Of a stretch of 64,000 nucleotides of DNA, positions 34,242-42,961 are shown piece after piece. Position numbers and translations under genes: made by a program. The stretch's first letter is position 1; each line of letters begins with the position of its first letter. Under the pieces are notes generated by a model. That model saw only the letters and a program-made list of their open reading frames with translations. It did no database searches and was not told the origin of the DNA. The stretch comes from Diplocloster modestus. Lineage in GTDB: Bacteria; Bacillota; Clostridia; Lachnospirales; Lachnospiraceae. The DNA lies in assembly GCF_019042245.1 (NCBI RefSeq), contig NZ_JAHQCX010000002.1, positions 245,782 through 309,781 of the forward strand. The letters run 5' to 3'.

Positions 34242-35684
34242 ATGAATACTCGCTTATCAACTTATATAAATACCCTTAACAAAATGTCAGATGCTGCAAA
34301 AGCTGCCTTTTGGTACATTGTATGTAATTTTCTCCAAAAGGGGATTACACTATTAACTACTCCTTTGTTCACGAGAATGCTGACAACCGATCAGTATGGT
34401 GTATTTTCCATATACCAATCCTGGTACGCTATAATTTCGATTTTTGCTACGCTTAATTTATCCTACGGCGTTTATAATAAGGCGTTAACAGAATACAATA
34501 AAGAAAAAAATGCTTTAACCGCTTCTTTTTTGAATTTGTCAAGTACGATAACACTTTTATTGCTGTTGCTTTATTTTGTAAACAGAGGCTTTTGGAATTC
34601 CATTTTAGGATTGCCAACAGTTTTAGTAATCACTATGTTTCTTCAGCTTTTTTTTGAGCCAGCCTTTCTATTTTGGGCAGTGAATGAGCGGTATCAGTAT
34701 AGATATAAAAAATTGATCGCATTTACATTAACCACTGCGATTGGAGGTGTGTTTTTATCCCTGGCCGCCGTTATGCTATCCACGCATAAGGCAGAAGCCA
34801 GAATCATTCCGAATGCTTTCCTACAGATTGTTTTCGGCTTCGCTTTTTATATTTATATCATGATCAAGGGCAAACGTTTTTTTAGTAGAAAATATTGGTC
34901 CTTTGCATTAAAATTCAATGTACCGTTGATCCCCCATTATGTTTCTCAAACAATATTGAATCAGGCTGACAGGATAATGATTAGTAAATTAGATAGTATA
35001 GAGAATGCGGCCGTCTATAGTGTCGCTTATCAAATTTCCATGGTCTTATCACTGCTGATTGGCGCAATAAATAATTCTTTTATTCCTTTTACATATCAAA
35101 GTATTAAGGAAAATAAAATTAAACAGTTAAAACAAACAGCCGATTATATCGTAATCTTAATTGGGGCTCTGACGGTTCTCGTGACTGCGGCAGGACCGGA
35201 AATAATAAAAATATTTGCCGCCCCCCAGTATTATAATGCTATTTGGATTATACCACCGGTTACATTATCCACTTTTTTTATTTTTTTGTATTCTCTTTTC
35301 GGAAATATTGAGTTCTATTTTATTGAGACCAAATATGTTTCTATAGCCTCCTGTATCGGAGGCCTGCTGAATATTATTTTAAATTATCTGGCGATTCCAA
35401 TATTTGGCTACTATGCCGCTGGTTATACCACATTAATTTGCTACGTGATATTTACATTGCTGCATTATCTTTTCTATTTAAAAGTAAAGAAAAAGCACAT
35501 GCCGGATGTCGAATTTTATAATGCTAAAAAATGGTTATATTTATCTGCTGCAATTATTTTAGTGATGTTTTTTATCACTTTGTTATATAGGACTACCCTA
35601 ATTCGCTACTCCTTAATTCTGCTCTCGTTGTTGGTTGTCTATTGGAAAAGAAAGAAAATAATTAAAATGATCAGTTGGAAATAG
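34242..35684 (+). CDS. Repeat-unit flippase (Wzx-like)
   Basis: A 480-aa polytopic protein of the polysaccharide transporter type, with about 14 hydrophobic segments. It opens AAKAAFWYIVCNFLQKGITLLTTPLFTRMLTTDQYGVFSIYQSW, the typical Wzx start, and carries FNVPLIPHYVSQTILNQADRIMISKL in the middle, also family-typical. It should move the module B repeat unit across the membrane. AAGGA precedes the ATG by 6 nt. Confidence 0.88.
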   Translation: MNTRLSTYINTLNKMSDAAKAAFWYIVCNFLQKGITLLTTPLFTRMLTTDQYGVFSIYQSWYAIISIFATLNLSYGVYNKALTEYNKEKNALTASFLNLSSTITLLLLLLYFVNRGFWNSILGLPTVLVITMFLQLFFEPAFLFWAVNERYQYRYKKLIAFTLTTAIGGVFLSLAAVMLSTHKAEARIIPNAFLQIVFGFAFYIYIMIKGKRFFSRKYWSFALKFNVPLIPHYVSQTILNQADRIMISKLDSIENAAVYSVAYQISMVLSLLIGAINNSFIPFTYQSIKENKIKQLKQTADYIVILIGALTVLVTAAGPEIIKIFAAPQYYNAIWIIPPVTLSTFFIFLYSLFGNIEFYFIETKYVSIASCIGGLLNIILNYLAIPIFGYYAAGYTTLICYVIFTLLHYLFYLKVKKKHMPDVEFYNAKKWLYLSAAIILVMFFITLLYRTTLIRYSLILLSLLVVYWKRKKIIKMISWK

Positions 35685-35734
35685 GGCGTATCCGCTCATC
35701 CAGCGAATAATATAAAAAGGGGCGATTACATGAT

Positions 35735-36367
35735 ATGATTTCACTTCGAACAGAATATAACAGATACAAAACCAGAAAGAATATGCAATTACTGGACGAT
35801 TGCTATCAAATGGGGCAAGGAAATATCATAAAACCTGGATTTATGCTCGATATCCGTTGCCCGCATCCTAATGGCAAATGTTTTTTAGATATTGGCGAGC
35901 ATAATGTTCTTCGGGGAAGAATTAATATTGAAAACAAAAATGGATTTGTTCATATTGGAAATGGCTGCAACATCGGTGATTCCTGTATGATCAACTCGAT
36001 AACCGGCGTTACCATTCATAATCAGGTCATGATCTCTTGGAATGTTACAATATATGATCACAATGCCCATTCTACTAACAGCCGGGAAAGAGAACAAGAT
36101 ATTCGTTCTATATATGAAAGGGAAATATCCAAAGATAATAATGCGGTTCAAAACTGGCGGGATCATATCAAAGATTGGTCTGTTGTCAAATCCGCTCCGG
36201 TAGTCATACATGATAATGTATGGATTGGTTTTGGCTGTATCATTTTAAAGGGAGTTACAATCGGGGAAGGTGCAGTAATCGGCGCCGGTAGTATAGTAAC
36301 CCATGACATTCCCCCCTACACAATCGCAGCAGGTAATCCGGCCGTGCTTGTAGGGAAAACTAATTAA
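35735..36367 (+). CDS. Left-handed beta-helix acetyltransferase
   Basis: A 210-aa hexapeptide-repeat acyltransferase. It shows FLDIGEHNVLRGRINIE, VHIGNGCNIGDSCMINSITGVTIH, a His-containing VTIYDHNAHST and the C-terminal VWIGFGCIILKGVTIGEGAVIGAGSIVTHDIPPYTIAAGNPA. It most likely acetylates a sugar or sugar nucleotide of module B, probably as a trimer in the cytosol. AAGGGG lies 12 nt upstream of the ATG, a somewhat long spacing. Confidence 0.85.
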   Translation: MISLRTEYNRYKTRKNMQLLDDCYQMGQGNIIKPGFMLDIRCPHPNGKCFLDIGEHNVLRGRINIENKNGFVHIGNGCNIGDSCMINSITGVTIHNQVMISWNVTIYDHNAHSTNSREREQDIRSIYEREISKDNNAVQNWRDHIKDWSVVKSAPVVIHDNVWIGFGCIILKGVTIGEGAVIGAGSIVTHDIPPYTIAAGNPAVLVGKTN

Positions 36368-36383
36368 GAAAGGATCATGAGAG

Positions 36384-38144
36384 ATGTATTCAAATATAAA
36401 AAATGTTCAGATATTAGTAGCGTTACTAAAAAAACATGGGATTCGACATCTGGTGTTATCTCCAGGTGCAAGAAATATTCCTATTGTACATTCTGTAGAA
36501 AACGACAACTTCTTTCAATGCTATTCCGTAGTGGACGAACGCAGTGCAGCATTTTTTGCAATCGGAATATCGTTGGAAACCAATGAACCGGTAGCTGTTT
36601 CCTGTACCTCTTCCACTGCCAGCTGCAATTACCTGTCCGGACTTACGGAAGCTTACTATAGGCATATACCAATCGTAGCAATCACTGCCGACAGAGATCC
36701 TTATTATATCGATCAAATGGAATCCTTATTAATAAAACAACAAAATATGTACCAAGACATAATGAAAAAATCTGTCCAGCTCCCAATTGTAAATAATGCG
36801 GAAGATTTCTGGTACTGTGAACGATTAGTAAACGAAGCCTTACTGGAACTGGACCATCATGGAAAGGGACCAGTACATATCAATATACCAACAGTAGGAA
36901 ACCATTACCTGTATGACTGTAAGGTACTGCCGGAAGTAAGAAAAATGGAACGGCTTATTCAGGGTACTCAAAATACTGCATGGATGGAGAAATCAAGAGT
37001 AATAAACGCCAAGAGTAGAATTTTGATATTTTGGGGAGAAAACATTCATGCATCATCAGAATGTGAAGCATCCTTAGCTGCGTTTGCAAAATGCCATAAT
37101 TGCGTGATTATAAAAGAACATATGGGAAATATCTCGCTTGACAAATCTTTAAACCCCGCGCTTATCATAAATGCAATGTCTGTGGAAGAGTTTGATCAAT
37201 ACGGACCCGATTTGATTATATCAACCGGAGGTGATGTGGTAAGTGGGACCAAGGCCATACTGACAAACTGGAAAGGAAAGTGTGAACATTGGCTTATTGA
37301 CGAGTCTGGTAAAGTAACGGATATATTTAGAAAACTAACAACGATATTTGAGTGTTCTCCAAAGTATTTTTTTGATTACTTTTCCAAAGATTCGGGGCAA
37401 AAGCCTGACGATAACTCTTATTCTAATTTGTGGACGCGGGCATTGGGAGATGCTTGCTTGCCCGAGGTCCCGTTTTCAAATGCATTCGCTATTAAGAGTC
37501 TTATGGAAAAAGTACCTGCCAATTCCAATTTGCATTTGAGTATATTAAACAGCGTCAGGCTGGCACAATATTTTCAATTGGACCCTGACGTGAAGGTATT
37601 CAGCAATTTGGGTGCCTTTGGGATAGACGGATGTATGTCTACTTTTTTAGGTCAAGCATCTATATCTAAAAATCTAAATTTTTTAATTATTGGGGACTTA
37701 AGCTTTTTCTATGACATGAATTCCATTTGGATTAAACATATTAAAAGTAATGTCCGTATTCTACTGTTAAATAATTATGGAGCTGCTGAATTTCACTTTG
37801 GATATGGTAAAGAAATACTACCGGAAATTAATGATTATACAGCTGCGGAACACTTTAGGAGCGCAAAGCAATGGGTGGAAGACAATCAATTTACATATTT
37901 ATCTGCTCATAATATAAACGATATACATAATTGCCTGGATGCGTTTTGCAAACCGGATGCTGCTCGTCCGATGATACTTGAAGTTTTTACCGATAAAGAG
38001 AGTGATGGCAGAACGGCTCATATTCTGGCCGATTATAACAAACAGGAAAACTTAAAAGATATATCTAAAAAAATGATAAAATCTGTTATCGGTAAACAAA
38101 ACGTTGAAAAAATCAAAAATATAATTAGGAAAAAGACTGACTGA
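36384..38144 (+). CDS. MenD-like thiamine-diphosphate-dependent enzyme (second copy)
   Basis: A 586-aa paralogue of the module A enzyme at 16995. It keeps SPGARNIP (26-33), the glutamate in VDERSAAFFA (Glu52), the ThDP site GDLSFFYDMN and the LLNN segment. The substrate loops read PGARNIP and SNLGAFGIDG, again unlike MenD's PGSRSTP and SNRGASGIDG, and different from those of the first copy. The C-terminal 40 residues are basic and rich in Lys/Ile. No other menaquinone genes are near, so a role in making or modifying a sugar substituent is more likely. Confidence 0.8.
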   Translation: MYSNIKNVQILVALLKKHGIRHLVLSPGARNIPIVHSVENDNFFQCYSVVDERSAAFFAIGISLETNEPVAVSCTSSTASCNYLSGLTEAYYRHIPIVAITADRDPYYIDQMESLLIKQQNMYQDIMKKSVQLPIVNNAEDFWYCERLVNEALLELDHHGKGPVHINIPTVGNHYLYDCKVLPEVRKMERLIQGTQNTAWMEKSRVINAKSRILIFWGENIHASSECEASLAAFAKCHNCVIIKEHMGNISLDKSLNPALIINAMSVEEFDQYGPDLIISTGGDVVSGTKAILTNWKGKCEHWLIDESGKVTDIFRKLTTIFECSPKYFFDYFSKDSGQKPDDNSYSNLWTRALGDACLPEVPFSNAFAIKSLMEKVPANSNLHLSILNSVRLAQYFQLDPDVKVFSNLGAFGIDGCMSTFLGQASISKNLNFLIIGDLSFFYDMNSIWIKHIKSNVRILLLNNYGAAEFHFGYGKEILPEINDYTAAEHFRSAKQWVEDNQFTYLSAHNINDIHNCLDAFCKPDAARPMILEVFTDKESDGRTAHILADYNKQENLKDISKKMIKSVIGKQNVEKIKNIIRKKTD

Positions 38145-38265
38145 TTCAAAAACTCCAGGAAAATCTTTTATACTGTTTATATATCTTATGTAAGCAGCTT
38201 AAAAGTACCTATATGATCGGGAAAATGTACAAATAGGTTGGTTTGAAATAAGGGGAGTGGACTCT

Positions 38266-38853
38266 TTGATTAATAAAGCAATTTTTTTAGATAGAGATGG
38301 TACAATTAATGTAGAAAAAAATTATTTACATCGTATTCAGGATTTTGAATTTCTCCCCGATGTTATAGAGGCATTAAAGTTATTTCAAAAAAATAATTTT
38401 ATGTTAATAATTATTACAAATCAATCTGGAATAGCCAGGGGATATTATACAGAAAAGGAATATCTGCGCTTAAATGCCTGGTTAATGGATGAATTATTAA
38501 ACCATTACCATGTGCAAATAGCCGCCTCTTATTATTGCCCTCATCTTCCAAACGCTTCTATCTCCGAATACTCTAGGGATTGCACCTGTCGCAAACCGAA
38601 AACAGGTCTCTTTGACAAAGCAATTCAAGAATTAAACATACAGCCGGAATACTCATATGCAATAGGTGATAAGATTCGGGATATATCACCCTGTTATGAA
38701 AAAGTTTGTGGTTTTGAAGGCATGAGAGGGTATTTAATCGGTGATAATGAGGATGATACTTGCATTCAGGACATCAAAAACGGTTATGTAAGTCATGTTC
38801 TATGGAAAAAGGATCTGTGGGAAGCGGCTAAGGATATCTGTGGTATTCATTAA
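38266..38853 (+). CDS. gmhB: D-glycero-D-manno-heptose-1,7-bisphosphate 7-phosphatase
   Basis: GmhB removes the 7-phosphate from heptose-1,7-bisphosphate, between the two HldE steps. The protein of about 195 aa is of the HAD class: IFLDRDGTINVEKNY (nucleophile Asp), IITNQSGIARG, CRKPKTG and GDKIRD. It also has the zinc-site pattern CPH...CTC that marks GmhB. I start at a TTG at 38266 with GGGGAG 8 nt upstream; a GTG three codons earlier overlaps that site. It stands 121 bp after the MenD-like gene, so it may have its own control. Confidence 0.92.
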   Translation: MINKAIFLDRDGTINVEKNYLHRIQDFEFLPDVIEALKLFQKNNFMLIIITNQSGIARGYYTEKEYLRLNAWLMDELLNHYHVQIAASYYCPHLPNASISEYSRDCTCRKPKTGLFDKAIQELNIQPEYSYAIGDKIRDISPCYEKVCGFEGMRGYLIGDNEDDTCIQDIKNGYVSHVLWKKDLWEAAKDICGIH

Positions 38854-38942
38854 AGCTGATAATATAATACTTAGGGTATGATTTACAGAGCTGACACATA
38901 AAGAGTTCCAAAAGCAATGAGGTAAGTATAGCAAAGTATCGT

Positions 38943-39079
38943 TAATCCTTTCCGATTGGCAGGCCGGCAAAAGGAGCCGGAACACCGTCAGCGGAAGAAG
39001 CACAGATCGCGGAAACGCGGGAACCGGCGGCCGATGTCGATGACCACCAGGTCCAGTGCTTCGCGCAGGGGATGTCGTA
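38943..39079. other. GC-rich scar between convergent modules B and C
   Basis: About 135 bp with a GC content clearly above the AT-rich genes on either side. Both strands have open frames through it, but neither has a start with a ribosome site or a family I recognise. On the reverse strand one frame ends in LREALDLVVIDIGRRFP and a short tail. It may be the remnant of a gene or mobile element at the join of the two modules. No terminator is evident for either module in the 244-bp gap 38854-39097. Confidence 0.4.
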
Positions 39080-39097
39080 GAGTTGAGCTTCATTCAT

Positions 39098-39568
39098 TTA
39101 GTTCGAAGGCCGCTCGACAATCCACTCTATAAAATCTCTAACCGCGCCATCACCACCGTTATGGGGAGATATGAAGTCAGCGATAGTTTTTACCTTTTCC
39201 ACAGCATCCGCTGGGCATCCGATCACTCCGCCAACTTCTTTTACAGCGGTCATACATGACAAATCATTTATATCATCGCCGATGTAAGCCACAGTGTCCA
39301 GTTCCCCGATTAGCTCTCTTAACTTATTAATCTTATCACTAACTCCCTGATGAACTTGTCCGATGCCAAGCTCGCGGCAACGATTGAGGACGATATTACT
39401 TTTTCTCCCTGTTATAATTACAGGAGTTATGTCGGCCGGAATCAGAATATCATGAATTCCACAACCATCCTTAATATTGAAGGCTTTCATTGCCTCACCG
39501 GAAGGCCCCATATATATTTTTCCATCTGTGAGCGTACCATCGACATCCAAAACTAAGTATTTGATCAT
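39098..39568 (-). CDS. KdsC-like HAD phosphatase
   Basis: A protein of about 156 aa of the KDO-8-phosphate phosphatase branch. It has LVLDVDGTLTDGKIYMGPSGE (nucleophile Asp), FNIKDGCGI, IITGRKS, YIGDDINDLSCM and the C-terminal NGGDGAVRDFIEWIV, all KdsC-type blocks. Such enzymes remove phosphate from 3-deoxy-ulosonic or nonulosonic acid phosphates. I start at the ATG at 39568 with AAGGCGGC upstream rather than eight codons earlier. It is the last gene of module C and follows the aldolase and cytidylyltransferase genes, suggesting one pathway. Confidence 0.88.
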   Translation of the reverse strand: MIKYLVLDVDGTLTDGKIYMGPSGEAMKAFNIKDGCGIHDILIPADITPVIITGRKSNIVLNRCRELGIGQVHQGVSDKINKLRELIGELDTVAYIGDDINDLSCMTAVKEVGGVIGCPADAVEKVKTIADFISPHNGGDGAVRDFIEWIVERPSN

Positions 39569-39628
39569 TTCAATTTGCCGCCTTTTTTCCAACTTTTGCG
39601 AATCAGATCTTTGCAGAATGCATAAGTA

Positions 39629-41188
39629 TCACACATACTCTGATTCCGTAATAAATTTCAAATTCATGTCCTGAAAGACAGAAGCCAGGATATTTTTAAC
39701 CTTTTCTCCATTTGTTGATTTCATTTTGTTACGATCGAACGCATCATCAAAGAAATATAAGACGCCGTTTTTCTGTCCATCAAATCCAGCTATCAGCACT
39801 TCCCTGACACCTATCCTATTAAGAAGATTAATAAGCATCAGTGTGCTGTCATCACAAAATTCATCGTTAAAATGGACTGATTCATTATATGAAACAGTGA
39901 ACCTCTTTTCTGCAATATCTCTAACAAGATTAGAGGTTATAATCAGCTTTTCTTTGCTTGTCTGATTCTTAATTACGTTATATCTTTTCGTGTTAGTTAG
40001 GAATATATAATCGGGTTTTATACAGTCTGGATGGAAGTTAACAGATATCGTACACACGTTATCTGCAGCATATTTAATTATTTCCTCGTTATCGCGGATG
40101 GATTGCCCAGGAGCGACAATTAGCACTTTTTCAAACTTTTTAACCTCATCTGAAAACGCCCTGATATCAGCACGATCATCATATGAAACACCCATATAGT
40201 CAAGGTACAGCTTCTCTGCAAATTCCTCATTAAACGTTTCCGCCTCGCTGGATGGTACTTGAGCAAGAATACGCTGGATATCCTTGGTCTTAAGTCGTTT
40301 CTTATTAATCAGATGCTCAGCATACGTCCTGTGAAGGTTATATTTTGCAGATAAAGCATAAGGAATCGCATATCCCCACGGATTAGCCGCCTTAATTGGT
40401 GCAATGTAATCATCGATGGCATCATAAATAGGTTCCGTAGCGTAGGCGGTTCCATACTGATCGTTCATATAGTCCATGATATGCTCAATACAGAGATTCC
40501 CAGGGACACGTCCCATACCAAGCAGGGAGCCATCTATCACAATGCTTCTCTTCGGACTGGCAATCTGAGTAATGTGCTGCGCAAGGCTGTAGGCAAGTCC
40601 AAGATTCTCATGCAGGTGAACACCTATCGTAATATCAGGCAGCAAGTTGTTCTCTACAAGATAATACCTGTGAGATAAGTCGCTGACGCGCATAACTCCA
40701 AAGGTATCTACGATGGAGAACCCATACGGATGCAGCTCATTGACCTTCTGAAGGACTTCAATATACTGTTGGTCAGAATAGACATTATTATTGACTGGAT
40801 TGATAAAAACCTTATACCCTTTATCCATCAGGATCCTTGCTGTCTTCAATCCCCAGTCCAATCTCCAACGTTTAAAAGAAAGCCTGATATAGTCCACGGT
40901 TCCATCGCAGGGTTCAAGGTGTTCGAGATCAATAAAGTCAGCCATCAAAGAGAATTTTGATTTGCCACGATTTTCAGGAAGGATACGTTTCACATCCGCA
41001 ATCGTGTAATACCTTGCTGTATCTGTATTATATTCCCGATCCCAAAGAAAACCAACCTCAATGATATCGGTTCCAGCTTCTACAAGACATTCAATGGTAT
41101 TCCTTATGACATTCTCTCCAAACTCACTCTGGATGATATGTCCTCCATCACGCAGGGTACAATCCAATAATCTAATGTGTTTTTCCAT
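39629..41188 (-). CDS. DRE-TIM (HMGL-like) aldolase with extra C-terminal domain
   Basis: Residues 1 to about 300 are like 4-hydroxy-2-oxovalerate aldolases: LLDCTLRDGG (7-16), the metal pair GVHLHENLG (His191, His193) and GSLLGMGRVPGN (220-231). Such enzymes join or split pyruvate-type units and aldehydes using a divalent metal. Residues about 354-519 form another domain with VLIVAPGQSIRD and REVLIAGFDG, which resembles the MptE/DUF115 or GT42 pattern seen again at 48165. At 519 aa it is far longer than the usual 340 aa. Together with the next two genes it may make a CMP-activated keto-acid sugar; this is inference. Confidence 0.8.
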   Translation of the reverse strand: MEKHIRLLDCTLRDGGHIIQSEFGENVIRNTIECLVEAGTDIIEVGFLWDREYNTDTARYYTIADVKRILPENRGKSKFSLMADFIDLEHLEPCDGTVDYIRLSFKRWRLDWGLKTARILMDKGYKVFINPVNNNVYSDQQYIEVLQKVNELHPYGFSIVDTFGVMRVSDLSHRYYLVENNLLPDITIGVHLHENLGLAYSLAQHITQIASPKRSIVIDGSLLGMGRVPGNLCIEHIMDYMNDQYGTAYATEPIYDAIDDYIAPIKAANPWGYAIPYALSAKYNLHRTYAEHLINKKRLKTKDIQRILAQVPSSEAETFNEEFAEKLYLDYMGVSYDDRADIRAFSDEVKKFEKVLIVAPGQSIRDNEEIIKYAADNVCTISVNFHPDCIKPDYIFLTNTKRYNVIKNQTSKEKLIITSNLVRDIAEKRFTVSYNESVHFNDEFCDDSTLMLINLLNRIGVREVLIAGFDGQKNGVLYFFDDAFDRNKMKSTNGEKVKNILASVFQDMNLKFITESEYV

Positions 41189-41190
41189 AC

Positions 41191-41859
41191 TTATTGCCCA
41201 CCTTTCTTTTTGATAAATGAATAAACTGCATCAGCTAATTCAAAATCATCTGCATTATCCACGTCTACGCATTCCACCGCATCGCATTCAGCAATATATG
41301 GATTCGGTCCGGATCTCGCATGATATTCCTCAAAGACTTCCTTCGTAAATACATAAGGGGATGGATTCTCAACATAAAACGCTTCCATGTCTTGAGTCCT
41401 TGGAGGATTGCGCAGGTCGAAGTTGAACGGCATTCCATCCTTCCAGAAGAAGGTTTGCAGCTTTTGACCGGCAAAAGCGGATGTATATTTTTTGGACTGA
41501 ACAGCCTCAATGCATTCCTTAATATGTTCAACTGTTGTAAATGGAGCGGTCGCATGACAAAGTATGTAGATGTCTGCATCAATCGTTTTTACAAATTCCT
41601 CATAGATGTTGCGTCCATGGCACAGTCTGTCATCTAAAAAAGCAGGTCGTTTTAGCCATTCGACGCCGTCCGGGAGGTAAGACACAATTTCCTCGCTGCT
41701 GCAATAGCAATAAACTTCATCGATACAATCGCCCCTAAGGTCTGCAAGTTTTGTTAAAATAACCTTAACAAGCGGAGTCCCATCAGAAAACTTTTTAAGA
41801 TTTTTACCAGGAAGTCTTTCATTATTGAGTTTAATTGGAACAAATGCAACTGTTTTCAT
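41191..41859 (-). CDS. CMP-sugar-acid cytidylyltransferase family protein
   Basis: A 222-aa enzyme of the acylneuraminate/KDO cytidylyltransferase family (NeuA/KdsB-like). It begins AFVPIKLNNERLPGKNLKKF, the family's CTP-binding loop in the 'PIKLNSERVPGKN' variant. It continues with CHATAPFTTVEHIKECIEAV and the C-terminal VDVDNADDFELAD, whose acidic residues bind metal. It would load CMP onto a keto-acid sugar. AAAGGAGG lies 7 nt upstream. It starts the aldolase-phosphatase trio. Confidence 0.88.
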   Translation of the reverse strand: MKTVAFVPIKLNNERLPGKNLKKFSDGTPLVKVILTKLADLRGDCIDEVYCYCSSEEIVSYLPDGVEWLKRPAFLDDRLCHGRNIYEEFVKTIDADIYILCHATAPFTTVEHIKECIEAVQSKKYTSAFAGQKLQTFFWKDGMPFNFDLRNPPRTQDMEAFYVENPSPYVFTKEVFEEYHARSGPNPYIAECDAVECVDVDNADDFELADAVYSFIKKKGGQ

Positions 41860-41887
41860 TGAACACCCTCCTTTGAATTACAATAAT

Positions 41888-42961
41888 TTATGAATTTTTC
41901 TTTCGCATAGAACCAAACTTGTTTCGTGTTTCATGCATATTATGATTAGTACCCTTATCAATGATGTCCAGCGTTCTATACTCATCACCCTGGCTCTTTT
42001 TTACAATTCTTGAGCACATGCTTACATTAGAGTTGCCGGCGATTAGACCTGCACAATGCCCAAGGGTATAAAAATCTTTTATTATCTCTAATCCCAGATT
42101 GTATTTATGATGATCTCTTTCGATCTTATGATTTCCGTAATGGATTGCCTCCCCATCCGGTGATCTGTAAATACCCTTATAGTAGAATAGGTTATCCTGA
42201 AACTCATTCTTGAAAATATCAATAATTCTTTCATCATCAGTAGCCAAAAAGACTTTCTTATAGCCATGCTCAGCATACACTCTTTTTGTCTTGTCCAAAT
42301 ATTCCTCTGGAGTTACAACAACAGGATGACGATTATATCCCTTGTTAAAGTCTGTAGCTCTCACATGTACACCAAGTGTCATACCACCGGAAACTATTGA
42401 TTGCATTTCATACCAGAATGCCATTTTTACCTTTTTATTCAATTTTATATATTTTTTACAGTACTCAGAAAGAAATTCTATTTCTTCATCGGGCACCGAA
42501 TATGTGCCGGCAGCTCCGAATGCTTCTGCATCAGCACCCTTTGATATGATTACATTTTTACTCTTAAGAACTTCATCACTAGATATTTCCGAAACCGGCT
42601 CAAAATAGTAATCGAATGCATTGTTGCAATCAACAACTGATGAGTCATAATAGAGCGAATCGGATCCAAAGCATACAACCGGAACAAGATTGAGATCCTC
42701 TGCATACGCCAAATGCATAAGGGTTAATCTATATAAAGAACAGAAACCGTTAAATCTTGCTTCTTTGTCGAAAAGAATGTAATAGATCAGCTTATCTGGA
42801 TTCGCCTCGCCATAATAGGAAACGATCAGATTATAAGGATTACGTTTTGTGCCTACCATTTGCTTTGCTAAATCCTCATCGCTTAAACTCTTAAGGCACA
42901 TGTATATGCACTCAAGTTTCGGATTAGATTTCACTTTTCTCTTTAAACCGTCTATATTCAT
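41888..42961 (-). CDS. Fucosyltransferase-like glycosyltransferase
   Basis: A 357-aa GT-B-like protein with GVHVRATDFNKGYNRHP, an HxR-type motif of the GT11/GT23 and O-fucosyltransferase group. VFLATDDERIIDIFKNEF and HCAGLIAGNSNVSMCSRI are also regular blocks of that group. It probably adds a deoxysugar to the module C unit. Its start overlaps the flippase stop by 4 bp (ATGA). The donor is not proven, and no GDP-fucose genes occur in the window. Confidence 0.7.
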   Translation of the reverse strand: MNIDGLKRKVKSNPKLECIYMCLKSLSDEDLAKQMVGTKRNPYNLIVSYYGEANPDKLIYYILFDKEARFNGFCSLYRLTLMHLAYAEDLNLVPVVCFGSDSLYYDSSVVDCNNAFDYYFEPVSEISSDEVLKSKNVIISKGADAEAFGAAGTYSVPDEEIEFLSEYCKKYIKLNKKVKMAFWYEMQSIVSGGMTLGVHVRATDFNKGYNRHPVVVTPEEYLDKTKRVYAEHGYKKVFLATDDERIIDIFKNEFQDNLFYYKGIYRSPDGEAIHYGNHKIERDHHKYNLGLEIIKDFYTLGHCAGLIAGNSNVSMCSRIVKKSQGDEYRTLDIIDKGTNHNMHETRNKFGSMRKKNS

